Origin: Tenrec ecaudatus
Lineage: Eukaryota > Chordata > Mammalia > Afrosoricida > Tenrecidae
NCBI RefSeq assembly: GCF_050624435.1
Contig: NC_134535.1
Coordinates: 126,591,731-126,655,730, forward strand
Reading direction: 5' to 3'
Length of the DNA: 64,000 nucleotides
Of the stretch, positions 1-11,274 are shown one piece after another. Under the pieces are notes generated by a model, which saw only the letters and a program-made list of their open reading frames with translations, ran no database searches and was not told the DNA's origin. The position numbers were made by a program, and so were the translations under genes. How positions within the stretch are numbered: the stretch's first letter is position 1; each line of letters begins with the position of its first letter.

Positions 1-1175
1 TTATGATAAGAGTTGTATGATGGGTGAACAAGTAAATGTGGTGAAGAAAGCTGATGGTGCCCGGCTATCAAAAGAGATAGTGACTGGGGTCTTAAAGGCT
101 TGAAGATAAACAAGCGGCCATCTAGCTCAGAAGCAACAAAGTCCACATGGAAGAACACACCAGCCTGTGTGATCGAGTGGTCCCAAAGGGATCAGTTACC
201 AGGCATCAAAGAACAAAAAATCATATCATTGACTGCACACCTCCATGATAGGATCGCTGAAGACAAATGGGTGCATAAGCAAATGTGGTGAAGAAAGCTG
301 ATGGTGCCCGGCTATCAAAAGAGATAGCGTCTGGGGTCTTAAAGGCTTGAAGGTGAACAAGCGGCCATCTAGCTCAGAAGCAAATAAGCCCACATGGAAG
401 AAGCACACCGGCCAGTGCGATCACGAGGTGCCCAAGGGACCAGGTATAAGGCATCATGCAAAAAAAAAAAAAGATATGTGTGTGTATGTATGTGTATATA
501 TGTGTATATGTATATATGTATGTGTATATATATATCATATTAAATGAAGGGGGAAGTGCAGAGTGGAGACCCAAGGCCCAAGTGTCGACCAATGGAGATC
601 CCCTCATAGAGGGGTTTAGGAGAGGAGATGGGTTAATTAGGGTGAGAGGTAGTATCGATGAAGAACACAGCTTTCCCCCAGATCCTGGATGCTTCCTCCC
701 CCCAACTACCATGATCCGAATTCTACCTTGCAGGGCTGGATAGGACAGAGGCTGTACACTGGTGTATATGAGGGTTGGAGACACAGGGAATCCAGGGTGG
801 ATGATACCTTCAGGACCAAGGGTGTGAGGGACGATGCTGGGAGAGTGGGTTGGAAAGGGGGAACTGATTACAAGGATCCACATGTGACCTCTTCCTTGGG
901 AGAGGGACAGCAGAGAAGGGGGGAAGGGAGACTCCGGATAGGGCAAGATATGACAAAATAACGATGTATAAATTACCAAGGGCATATGAGGGAGGGGGGA
1001 ATGAGGAGGGAGGGGGGGGGGAAAGAGGACCTGATGCAAGGGGCTTAAGTGGAGAGCAAATGCCTTGAGAATGAGTGGGGCAGGGAATGTATGGATGTGC
1101 TTTATACAATTGATGTATGTATATGTATGGATTGTGGTAAGAGTTGTATGAGCCCCCAATGAAATGATTTTTTAA
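1..1175 (+). repeat. AFRO-type interspersed repeat, plus orientation
   Basis: Poly(A)-ended dispersed repeat. The 3' end at about 1160-1175 carries the family hallmark (cccccaatgaaatgatttt), preceded by the conserved block around 1125-1160. The same sequence recurs many times in this window in both orientations. A module starting near 55 is repeated near 297 inside this copy. A TGTA-rich simple repeat sits at about 475-535. Open frames here (for example 1159-374 on the minus strand) are products of the repeat and not genes. The copy runs off the left edge of the window. It lies in CD4 intron 3. Confidence 0.85.
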
Positions 1176-1215
1176 GAAGTTACAATTTTATCTTTAAACC
1201 GGTTTCATTTTGCGT

Positions 1216-2033
1216 TGACTTTTTTTATTAAATCATTTTATTGGGGGCTCGTACAATTCTTATCACAATCCATACATACATCCACTGTGTCAAGAACACA
1301 TGTACATTTGTTGCCATCATCATTCTCAAAACATTTGCCTTCTGCTTGAGCCCTTAAAATCTGCTTCTCATTTCCCCCTCCCTCCCTGCTCCCCCCCCAC
1401 CTCGTGAACCCTTCATCATTCATAAATTATTATTATTTTGTCATATTACACTGTCCAACATCTCCCCCCGCCCTCTTCTCTGCTGTCCATCCCCCAGGGA
1501 GGAGGTTATACGTAGATTCTTGTAATCAGTTCCCCCTTTCTACCCTACATTCTCTCCACCCTCCAGGCATCACCACTCTCACCACTGGTCCTGAAGGAGT
1601 CATCTGTCCTGGATTCCCTGTTTCCAGTTGCTATCTGTACCTATGTACATCCTCTGGTCTAGCCAGATTTGTGAGGTAGAATTGGGATCATGATAGTGGG
1701 GGGTAGGAAGGATTTAAGAACTAGAGGAAAGATATATTTCTTCGCTGCTACCCTGCACCCTGAGTGGCTCATCTCCCCATAACCCTTCAGTAAGGGGGTG
1801 TCCGGTTGGCTACCATTGGGCTTTGAGTCTCCACTCTGCACTCACCCATATTTACAACGATATGATGTTTTGTTCCTTGATGCTTGATACCTGATCCCTT
1901 CGACAGCTCGTGGTCACACAGGCTGCTGTGCTTCTTCCATGTGGGCTTTGTTGCTTCTGAGCTAGATGGCCACTTGTTTATCTTCGAGCCTTAAAGACCC
2001 CAGACGCTGTATCTTTTGATAGCTGGGCTTGTG
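1216..2033 (-). repeat. AFRO-type repeat, minus orientation
   Basis: Starts with a T-run and the reverse complement of the family 3' end (aaatcattttattgggggct) and continues through the internal blocks to about 2033. It lies tail-to-tail with the copy ending at 1175. No coding potential is seen. Confidence 0.85.
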
Positions 2034-5000
2034 TTGACTTTTAAATAAGCTATGAGACTTAGGTTTTTGTTTGTTTTGTCCAGGAATGTCTAAAAGCTCC
2101 AGCACCATTTGTTGACAAGGCTGTTTATCCTCCACTGAACTCTTTGGACCGCTTTGTCAAAAATCATTTGGGTAGATTTGTGTGGACTTAGTTGTCTGGG
2201 TTCTCAATGTTATTCCATATGCCTATCCCCCCACCCAGTCTTGATTACTGCGGCAATAAGCTTTGAGATTGGGTAGTCTGATTGCTCCTGCTTTTCTTAT
2301 TTTTCAAAACTGTGTCCGTTTTTCTAGTTCTTTTGCTTTTCCATATAGATTTTATAATAAATCTGTTTATGTCTACAAAAACAATCTCGCTGGGATTTTC
2401 ATAGGAATTGTGTTAAACTTTCATAGGCATTTGGGGAGAATCGACACCCTTGTGGGTTTGAATCCCTAAACACAGGACACCTCTCCATTCCCGCAGCACT
2501 TCTATTTCTCTCGTCAGCATTGCGTGGCTTTCAGCGTGCAAATCTGGACCATGTTTTATTTGATCTGCACACATTGATTTATCTTTAGTGATTGTAAACT
2601 GCATTGCATTTTTAACTTCTGTGTCCACATTCTCATTGTCATTACCCAGAAATAGAATTGATTATTGTATAGAATTGATTATCTTTTACTCTCCAGCTTT
2701 GCATGACCCACTTACTAATTTTAGGAGGGCTTTCTGTTTTGTTTCAAAAATTTCTTGGAATCTCCTACATAGACAATCCTGACATTTGCAAGTAAGAACA
2801 GTTTTCTTTTTTTCTTGACAGCCAGTGTCCCCCACTCCAACCCCCCCCCTATTCATCACGGCTAGGAATTGCAGTACTATGCTGAGTAAGAGTGGACATG
2901 CTTGCCTTGTTCTGGTTCTTACGTGGCTAGCATTCCTTTTTCACCATTTAATGTAATGTTAGTTGTAGGGATTTGGGGTTGGTTTGTTGGCTGTAGAGGT
3001 TCTTTTCAAATGGAAGATGTTGTCATCTATTCATAAATTTCTGGAAAGTTTTACTCTGAGTGGGTGTTGAATTTTGTCAAGTGCTTTTTTTTCTGCATCA
3101 ATTAATGCGATCACGTGGCCCTCCTTTCTTGACTTGTTATTATGAGGGGTGGCGTTTATTGACTTTCAAATACTGAGCCAGTCTTGCATTCCTGAAGCAA
3201 ACTCCATTTGGTTGTGGTATATAACTATTTTAAAATAAGGCTGACTTTTATATGCTAATGTTTTGCTAAGAATGTTTGCACCTTCAATCTTTTTTTAAAC
3301 ATCTACTTATTTAAACACTGATCTTAAATTTTTTTTTTTAGTTCTAAAATTTCGTTGTTCTGACATGGGAATATATATATAAAATTACTTCTAGTTGTTT
3401 GGTCTTGTCTTCTTAAAGACCTTTAAATATGTAAGAAAAAAATAAAAGTGACCTCATGATTGGGATAATTCAGATTTTTAAAAATAATTTTATTGGGGGC
3501 TCTTACAGCTCTTATCACAATCCATCCATCCATTGTGTCAAGCACAGCTGTACATATGTTGCCACCATCATTCTCAAAATAGTTTCTGCCTACTGGAGCC
3601 CTTGATTACACCTTTACTTTTGAAAGATGCTGGTCTTTGCTTTCTTTTGGGAACACTCACCAAAGTGTGTGTGTGCTGTTTGTGTGATACTGGTTTCAGA
3701 GTAATGCCGAGTCGTAAAATGACGGGGAAACTGACCCATTCTCTTCTCTTTTTTCTGGAAGATATTGTGTAGAATTAGTGTTCAATCTTTTGTAAACATT
3801 TGGCAGGAAGCTTAAGTGAAACCGTGTAGGCCCGGAGATTTCCCCTGGGGGAGTTTTTAAATTATGAATTGAAGGCCCTTAAGAGTTACAGGACTATTCA
3901 AACGACCTGTTTCACACTGGGTGGATGGTGGTAGTTTGTGTTTTTTTGATAAATTGATCCATTTTATCTAAATTGACCTATTTATATGGATAAAGTTGTT
4001 TTTAGTAATTCTCTTCTTATCCCTTCCTTCTTTTTAAAAACATGTTACGTGTACACGCCACGGCATTGCTCACCTTCTTCATGTGGTACGACCATCCTCC
4101 TGCTATCCGTCCAGGTCTGCAGAGTCTGTGGTGAAACTCTGCTCCCTTCCTAATATCGATCACTGTGTCCTCTCTCTTTCCTTTTCAGTCTCGCTAGAAG
4201 GTGGTCAATGTCACCGATCAATTTGAAGAATCAAATTTCTATTTCATTGCTTTCTCTTGTGTTGCTGTGTTTGATATCTGCATTTATCTTTATTATTCTT
4301 TCTGCTTAATTTAAGTTTCATTTGCTCTTTTCTTTTTTTCCTTTAGGCTCTTGAAGTTGGAGCTTGGAAGACGGATTTGAGACTTCACCTTTGCATGAGG
4401 CCACCAGGAGTCCGGAACCGACTCTAGGGCTGACCGCTGACCGCTGACAACAAGAACCATGCAGCGTCGCTTAGCTGCGTCCCACACGTTCTGACAGAAT
4501 GTATTTTCATTTCCACTCAGTTCAATGTGATTGTTAAGTTTCCCGAGAGATTTCCTTTTTGACCCACGCATGGATCACTGAGAAGTTATTGGTTTTCATT
4601 TCCAAATTTTGAGAGCGTTGCCTATTCTGGTCCTGTTATTTATGTCTGGTTTGATTTCATTGGTCCGAGGATGTGCTCTGTATGATTTCAGCTCCTTTGC
4701 ACTTTGTAGAGGTTTCTTTTCTAACTCAGGATGGGCTCCGTGTTCGTCAACGTTCTACGGACACCTGAGAGCAGTGTGTTCTGCCGTTGTGGGCGGCGTG
4801 CTCTCTAAGTCTTGATAAAATGCTGATGGTGTCATTGAGGTATTGTACGTCCTTGCTGATTTTCTCCGTAGTTGTTGAGAGAGCGGTGTTGCAATCTCCA
4901 ACTATAATTGACCAGTTGTCTACTTCTTCGCTTTAGTTTGATCAGTTTTTCCTTCACACGTTTTCCAACTCTGTTGTTTGGTGCATACGTGTTTAGGATT

Positions 5001-5160
5001 GTAGCGTGGACTGAACCTTTCGTCGTTATATAATATCCTTCTGTCTGGTAATTGTCTTGAGTCTTAAGTTTACATTATCTGATTTTAATATAACCAATCC
5101 TGTTTTTCGTATCCTTTTAATTTCAACCTGCCTATATCATGATATTTGAAATGAGTCCAT
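2034..5160 (-). repeat. Old L1 LINE, ORF2 region, antisense
   Basis: The plus strand reads as the reverse complement of a mammalian L1 ORF2. Recognisable blocks include about 2080-2400, 2880-3230 and 3920-5110. The copy is heavily decayed with no long frame left, and it is interrupted at about 3477-3615 by an AFRO-type fragment. It fills most of the left part of CD4 intron 3. The call rests on remembered L1 sequence, not on an alignment. Confidence 0.75.
3477..3615 (-). repeat. AFRO-type repeat fragment inserted in L1
   Basis: Carries the reverse-complemented 3' hallmark at 3485-3510 followed by the conserved downstream block. It is 5'-truncated to about 140 bp and splits the surrounding L1 sequence. 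Confidence 0.8.
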
Positions 5161-5162
5161 TT

Positions 5163-5305
5163 GGGTTCACAGTCAACCTACCGGACCGAGTAGAGCTACC
5201 CCACAGGGTTCCCAAGGCTATAAATCTTCACCGAGCAGACAGCTGCCACATCTTTCTAGAGTGGAGCAGTGGGTACATCTGCACTGCAGACCTTTCGGCT
5301 CATAG
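5163..5305 (-). repeat. AfroSINE-type SINE, minus strand
   Basis: tRNA-derived SINE read in reverse. The body (accccacagggttcccaagg at about 5199-5218) and the part near the tRNA-like head are both recognisable. Diverged copy. Confidence 0.7.
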
Positions 5306-5462
5306 TTTGGCCACTACCCATGTGAGTTATCATGAGTGGTGTTGACCTTGATCATTGGGCAGAGGCAGTGTTTGTCAGGCTTCTTTACTGCACAGTTCTT
5401 CCCCCAGCCTGCCTGTTGTACGCCTCGGAAGGAAGTAACCATGTGCAGCCTACACCTAAGAA

Positions 5463-5625
5463 AGTGCTGGCGTAGTGGTTACCTTTTAGGTTGCTAACTG
5501 CTAGGTCAGCAGTTTGAAACCACAAGCTGCTTCATGAGAGGAAGCCAGGGCTCTGTACTCCCATCAAGAGTTACAGTCTCGGAAAGCTACGCAGGAAGAC
5601 TCTAGGAGCTGACAACAACCAGACA
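5463..5625 (+). repeat. AfroSINE-type SINE, plus strand
   Basis: Shows the tRNA-related head with an A-box-like segment (gtagtggttaccttttaggt, 5473-5492), a B-box-like segment (cagcagtttgaaacc) and the family body (gagttacagtctcgg). Diverged copy. Confidence 0.75.
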
Positions 5626-5639
5626 GCCGTGAATTCCTT

Positions 5640-6610
5640 GAGAATGGTGTACATACATAAATTACTGTGAATTCTGCATGAGAACTTTCTCTCTTTATTT
5701 ATTTATCCAATCATTTATTTGTATATGTGCAGACTCACGGGCATTAACTTCTATGTTGGCAAATGATCATTATTTAGAATCCACATAGATTTTTATGTAA
5801 TGTTACTGAGTTTAATTACTTATATTTTTAAGTATTTGTTCTGGATATTATGTTACATAACGGGTCTGGAAAAAGCTCACGGACAGGTGGAATGAAAAGA
5901 CAATAAAATTTCCCCACGACTCTTTGAAGCGTGACACATATACATAATCGAACACAGCCTACTAGTGTTCCCATTTTACCACTGTCTCTCTTTGCATCCC
6001 TTTACTCTCTCCATTTATAATTTAAAATATGTCCTCTTCCCCGTCAACTATCCAATGCAAGTTAAAGATCTCAAGAGGAAAGCCGAATGTATTTAGACAT
6101 ATTTTTGCTGATTCAATCCTTTCTTCCTTCCTGACACTCACTCCCTGGTGTCCTTCTTGTATAATTTCCTTACTTTTAGAACAATTTCTTCAGGCGTTCC
6201 CGTAGAGCAGGCCTGTGGGCGACAGACTCTCTCAGTTCTCCTTCAGCTTGATCTGCGCTGCATGCTTGAAGAATATTTTCTGTGGGTATTAGGTTCTGGG
6301 TTGACATTTCTTTTCTTTCGGCACTTGAAATACGTAGCCCTGCATTCTTGCCTCCATGGATTCAGATCAGAAGTCCTCTGTTATTCGAACTCTTTTCCCC
6401 TATGGATAAGCTGTCATTTTTTTCTCTGACAGCTTCCATCTCTAGTTTTCGGAAGTTTCATTAGGAAGTTTCTGGGTGTGCCTCTTTTCAATCTGTCCTG
6501 CTTGGGGTTTGCTCTGGTTCTTGAATCTGCACATTCATCTCTCTTAGACCTTGTGGCACAGTTCCTGCAGTGTGACGAATCCCTGCCATAGCCTTTCTTG
6601 CCCTGATCTT
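5640..6610 (-). repeat. Old L1-like sequence, antisense
   Basis: AT-rich stretch in CD4 intron 3. The part at about 6140-6600 resembles the 5' half of old L1/HAL1 elements in reverse. At about 5865-5940 is a segment closely similar to 61845-61920, perhaps the end of a DNA transposon. No gene is seen. Confidence 0.5.
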
Positions 6611-6906
6611 GTAAGTGGGTGCTCGTGCGAGGTGTCAAGTCAGCTCTGACTCGTGGCGGCTCTTTGGACAACAGAACAAAACACCACCCCGTGCTGGGTC
6701 CTTTCCTCGGTTTTTATACACGAGCCCATCATGGCAGTGGCTGGCCGCTCCATCTTGTCATGGGTCTGCCCCTCCTCACTCTTCCTCCACTTCACCAAGT
6801 AGGAGAACCCTTTCCAGGGTCTCTGCTGACAACACGTCAAGGAGCACGTGGGATGTACTTCGTCCAAGACAGATTCCTTTGTTCTTCCGGCAGTCCATGG
6901 TACTTT

Positions 6907-7156
6907 TATTATTATTTTAATTGGGAGTTCTTACAGACATCGTAACTCCATTGCTCAGCCACATCAAGACGTGTTGTACCATTGCTCCCACAATCTGTTT
7001 CAATCACTTTCTTCTTGCGCTCCTTGACATCAGCTCCACTTTGTCCCCCTTCCCCACCCTACCCCCCCATTTATTTATTTTTGCCATATCTTGCTCCATC
7101 CACGATCTCCATTCACATACCATTCTGTTGTTCACTCCCATGCTATCAGCTCCCCC

Positions 7157-7215
<59 letters not shown>

Positions 7216-7571
7216 CCACGTACCCCCTCAGGGCTGTCGTTCTGATGTTTGGGGTTGGAAGGGGATGTCAGGGTGGGCAGATGGTCCCCTTGCTGCCACA
7301 GGCTGAGGATGTCCTTGGAAACCAACTCCGCTTGGTACCCGAGCTGCAGCAGACGGCTCTGCGCCTCATCTCCCCCTCGCCCGGCCAGCTCTGGCTCTCC
7401 AGCTGGCCGCCACACTTTCTCCATTGTGCGATCTCCGATCTTCATTAGCGCGCTGTCCGCATCCTAGGTCTGTATGCGCAAGCGCACTGGGCCTCGCCTC
7501 CATCCCTCTGACTTTGACCTTGCTGCGTGGAGAGATCGCCCAGGTGCTCCTGGCCCGCTATGCGGGAGCCG
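6907..7571 (-). mobile_element. 665-bp retroinsertion with AFRO-like 3' end and GC-rich 5' half
   Basis: Complete insertion with a 14-bp target-site duplication. Read on the minus strand, it begins with a CpG-rich stretch (7571 to about 7230), passes through a TG microsatellite (complement of 7159-7212) and ends with an AFRO-like A-rich tail near 6907. The CpG-rich half holds a frame beginning at 7445 that stays open into the microsatellite, about 78 codons. The product resembles no protein I recognise. It could be a distinct AFRO subfamily or a chimeric retrocopy. Confidence 0.6.
7159..7212. repeat. (CA)n microsatellite
   Basis: An uninterrupted CA repeat of about 54 bp inside the 665-bp insertion. 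Confidence 0.97.
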
Positions 7572-7690
7572 GTCCATGGTCCTTTCAATACGCTTCGCCA
7601 GCACCCCAATTCAAGGCAATCATTTCTTCAGTCTTCTTTGTTCAGTGTCCAACTTTCACATGCACATGATGGCTTGAGATGACAAGAAGG

Positions 7691-8275
7691 AAAATGGGAA
7701 AATGGCGGTAACCAGCATAATGCGGAGGCCGAGTGAGATAGCTGTGGTGGACTTGACGTCCCAGGAAGTCCACCCAGTGTGGGGGTTGCGCCAGTGAACG
7801 CCCCAACCCAAAGACTGAGAGAGCTGGGCAGAGGCTTGTTGGTGGAGTGGGGGCCTTTACTGGCATATGTTTTCTTGAACAGAGCAGAGGCCCAGCCCAA
7901 GCAGGGCACAGGGCTGAGAGCTGAGCGAAGCTGCCTCTCCTGAGAAGGCAAGAGGAGCCTGTCTTCAGGAGGGTGAGAGGAGGAGGCACTGAAGAAAGGA
8001 GGCTTTGCTTACATGCGTCACCATCCTGACCCCCAGTTGTGGCTTCTTGGTCCTGCTCCTTAGTTGTAACCGGCTACTTCCCTAGTCAATTTTCTCATCA
8101 TGAGTATTGTTTGTGAGTTCTGCGTAACCAGTGGCATGGACGAGCGACCCCAAGGGAGAAGCGGAGAGTGCCAGGGGGATGCCTGGTTTCAGAATTGGTG
8201 AAAAGGTTGGAGATCATAAGTATTTCTGCCTCAAGAAGTTAGATGAGGTCAGACCATAACGATGGACCATTTTTG
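7691..8275 (+). repeat. Unclassified dispersed repeat, copy 1
   Basis: The stretch at about 8060-8270 matches the organisation of 10990-11250: a block around gagtattgtttgtgagtt, then a block ending near a 'gaccat' segment. These are therefore two copies of one unclassified family, possibly LTR-like. No gene is seen. Confidence 0.5.
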
Positions 8276-8434
8276 CAGTTCTACACAAAACTATTGTTCA
8301 CTTTTTTAAAAGTCGTTTTTCTCTGAGGCTCTGTTCACCTTTTCTTTAGAGTCTGTCTTCTCTTCGTTGCTTGAATTTATGCATTTATTTTGTTTTCTCT
8401 TCCAGTTCACCGATTCTTTCTACCCTCCATTCTT
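8276..8434 (-). repeat. Old L1/HAL1-like sequence, left of an insertion
   Basis: Antisense L1-like sequence that continues at 10025 after the AFRO-type insertion. The junction repeats taccctccattctt on both sides. Confidence 0.5.
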
Positions 8435-10010
8435 TTTTTAAAAAATCATTTTACTGGGGGCTCATACAATTCTTATCACAATCCATACATACATCCATTG
8501 TGTCAAGAACATATGTACATTTGTTGCCATCATCATTCTCAAAACATTTGCCTTCTACTTGAGCCCTTAATATCTGCTGCTCATTTCCCCCCTCCCTCCC
8601 CACTCCCCTCCACCTCGTGAACCCTTCATCATTCATATATATTGTTTTCATTAATAAATTATTATTATTTTGTCATATATTACACTGTCCGATGTCTCCC
8701 CCTGCCCTCTTCTCTGCTGTCCCTCCACCAGGGATGAGGCTATGTGTAGATTCCTGTAATCAATTCCCTCTTTCTACCCCACATTCTCTCCACCCTCCAG
8801 GCATCGCCACTCTCATCACTGGTTCTGGAGGAGTCATCTTTCCTGAATCCCCTGTGTTTCCAGTTGCTATCTGTACCAATGTACATCCTCTGGTCTAGCC
8901 AGATTTGCAAGGTAGTATTAGGATCATGATAGTAGGGGGTAGGAAGTATTTAAGAACTAGAGGAAAGTTATGTGTTTCATCATTGCTACCCTGCACCCTG
9001 ACTGGCTCATCTCCTCCCCACAGCCCCTCAGCAAGGGGTGTCTGGTTGGCTACCTTTGGATTTTGCGTCTCCACTCTGCACTCACCCACCTTTTCAATGA
9101 TATAATTTTATGTTCTTTTATGCTTAATACCGGATCCCTTCGACAGCTCGTGGTCACACAGGCTGGTGTGTTTCTTCCATGTGGGCTTTGTTGCTTCTGA
9201 ACTAGATGGCCACTTGGTTATCTTCGAGCCTTTAAGACCCCAGATGCTATGTCTTTTGATAGCTGGGCACCATCTGCTTTCTTCACCACATTTGCTTATG
9301 CACACATTTGTCTTCAGTGGTTGTGTCAGGAAGGTGAGCACCCACTAATATGGATTTTAGTTCTTTGATGTCTGACAACTGGTCTCTTCTACACCTGGTG
9401 GTCAGCCAAGCTGGTGTGCTTCTTCCATGTGGGCTTTGTTGCTTCTGAGCTAGATGGCCGCTTGTTTATCTTCAAGCATTTAAGACCCCAGATGCTGTAT
9501 CTTTTGTTAGCTAGACACCATCAGCTTTCTTCACCACATTTGCTTATGCACCCATTTTTCTTCAGCAATCATGTTGGGAAGGTGTGCATCCTGGAATGCC
9601 AATTTATTCGAACAAAGTATTCTTGCATTGAGTAAGTGCTTGAGTGGAGGCCCAATGTCCATCTGCTGCCTTTATACTAAACCTCTAAATATATGCACAT
9701 AGATCTGTTTCCCCACACTCTTATATAAATATATTTACATATGCACATTCCAGTCTTTGGACCTCTATAAATACCCTTTTTCACCTAGTTCTTTCCTCTA
9801 TTTCCTTTTACTTTCCTCTTGTCCCACTATCATGCTCAATCTTCATTTGGGTTTCAGTAATTTCTCTTGGTTACCTTGCCCTTGCTGACTTCCTAACAGG
9901 CCACTTGCACCCTCCTTGCTACTGATTTTGGATCACTTATTGCTCCCCTGTCCCTTGGTTGGTCAGCACCACCTCCCTGCCCCCTCATTCCCCTCTCCCA
10001 TGTCCCCCCA
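8435..10010 (-). mobile_element. Complete AFRO-type insertion, about 1.58 kb, with target-site duplication
   Basis: Flanked by a perfect 14-bp direct repeat (taccctccattctt at 8421-8434 and 10011-10024). It starts with a T-run plus the reverse-complemented family 3' end (8436-8465) and ends in a GC-rich 5' terminus near 9960-10010. Poly(A) and a target-site duplication are the marks of LINE-driven retroposition. It holds no frame above about 80 codons, so it appears non-autonomous. The module at about 9165-9290 is repeated at about 9408-9540. Confidence 0.85.
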
Positions 10011-10024
10011 TACCCTCCATTCTT

Positions 10025-10290
10025 CTGTTGAGACCATGCATTAAGATTTTTATTTCAGCTCTATTTTTTTAAGTATAGAATTTCCTTTTTCTTAGATCTT
10101 CTTTCTTTGCTGAGGTTTTCTTTTTTTTTTTTTCTCATTTGTTTCAAGTGGGTTTCTAATTGCTCATTGAAGCATTTATATCACAGCTGCTTAAAAATAT
10201 TTGCCAGATGGTTCTAACATCTCGTTCTTCGTGTTTGTGGTGTCAGGGATGAGTTTTATACAGGTTTCTTACCATAGTGTTGTAACTCCC
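10025..10290 (-). repeat. Old L1/HAL1-like sequence, right of the insertion
   Basis: T-rich antisense L1-like sequence. It is interrupted again at about 10290 and appears to resume at about 11275-11400, where the order of blocks again fits old L1. Confidence 0.5.
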
Positions 10291-11274
10291 ACTCAATCTT
10301 TGGGTGGGGCTATGCAAATATGGTGCTTGAAGCCCACCAAGGGGATTGGTCAGTTTTACTAATAATGCAAATAAGGTGCAAAACACCTTTTAGGGATGGA
10401 ACCATGAGAATATGATATAGAAAGACCAGCAGGGGGATTAGCCAGTTTTGTCATCCGTCTAGGCTTAAAATGAGCCACCCCAGAGACAGAAAGAGAGGAT
10501 CTCACAACTAGCAAGAAAGAAAATTATGAGTGAATTATGTGATTTGGATCTGGGCTCCCTCTGCTGAGAACCTCTTAGCTTCAGGAGAAAGAGAATTATA
10601 ACACTGAAGAAGGTAAGAGACAGAAGTAGAAAAATGGCAGCCGCAGAACCAGGTGACCAATGAGAGACCGTATAGTGGGCCTCACAGCCCTTGGACCTAG
10701 ACAGTTAGTGTAGAGTGCCTTTGGACCTTTGGTGGAAGCAGGCTCACCTGACTCACAGAATGAAAGAATTGGAAACCTGTGGCGAGAGGCTTGCTGGCAG
10801 GATGAGGTGCCTCTGTGATGTGAAAGAGCTTTGTCACCGTGTCAGAGCAAAGCAGAGGCCAGCCCAGCCCAAGAGGCCCGAGCGGCTACAGGCCAAAAGG
10901 CTGAAGGCTAAAGAGAGGACTTCATGTGGACACAGCCAAGAAGCTGTCTTGGCCAAAGAACTATCTCTTGAGTCTTTCCTGACCCTGAATTGTAACTGGT
11001 TATGTCCTCAACAAACCCTCTTGTGATGAGTATTGTCTGTGAGCTGGGTGTGGGATTTATACGAATGACCAAATCCAGGAGAGAAATAGCGAGCGCGGGG
11101 CAGGAACAGCTGGCGTCCCAGTTGATGAAAAGTTTGGAGAGCAAGGAGATGTGTCTGACCTTTGTCCATAGGAGTCAGCCGTGGGGTGACGCTGATCGAG
11201 TTTCCCCACTCATGAAATCAGAGATCGACATTTCCACTGGACCATTGTACATCAGTGCTGCCCTTGACTGATTG
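10291..11274 (+). repeat. Unclassified dispersed repeat, copy 2 (about 980 bp)
   Basis: Inserted within old L1-like sequence. Its 3' third matches the repeat at 7691-8275. No terminal repeats or target duplication could be fixed by eye. The 103-codon frame at 10715-11026 lies wholly inside it and is treated as chance. Confidence 0.45.

Larger units (their letters stand above)
6612..7690 (+). repeat. RTE (BovB-like) fragment split by a later insertion
   Basis: Segments 6612-6906 and 7572-7690 read as one continuous RTE/BovB-like sequence, with recognisable blocks at 6866-6900 (ccaagacagattcctttgtt) and 7593-7670. Between them sits a 665-bp insertion flanked by near-identical 14-bp copies of the target (6893-6906 and 7572-7585, 13 of 14 bases equal). 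Confidence 0.65.

Noticed and set aside
374-1159. 261-codon minus-strand frame
   Set aside because: Lies entirely in an AFRO-type repeat and a TGTA simple repeat.
6921-7448. 175-codon frame across the CA microsatellite
   Set aside because: Made of a Thr-His run from the CA repeat and retroposon sequence.
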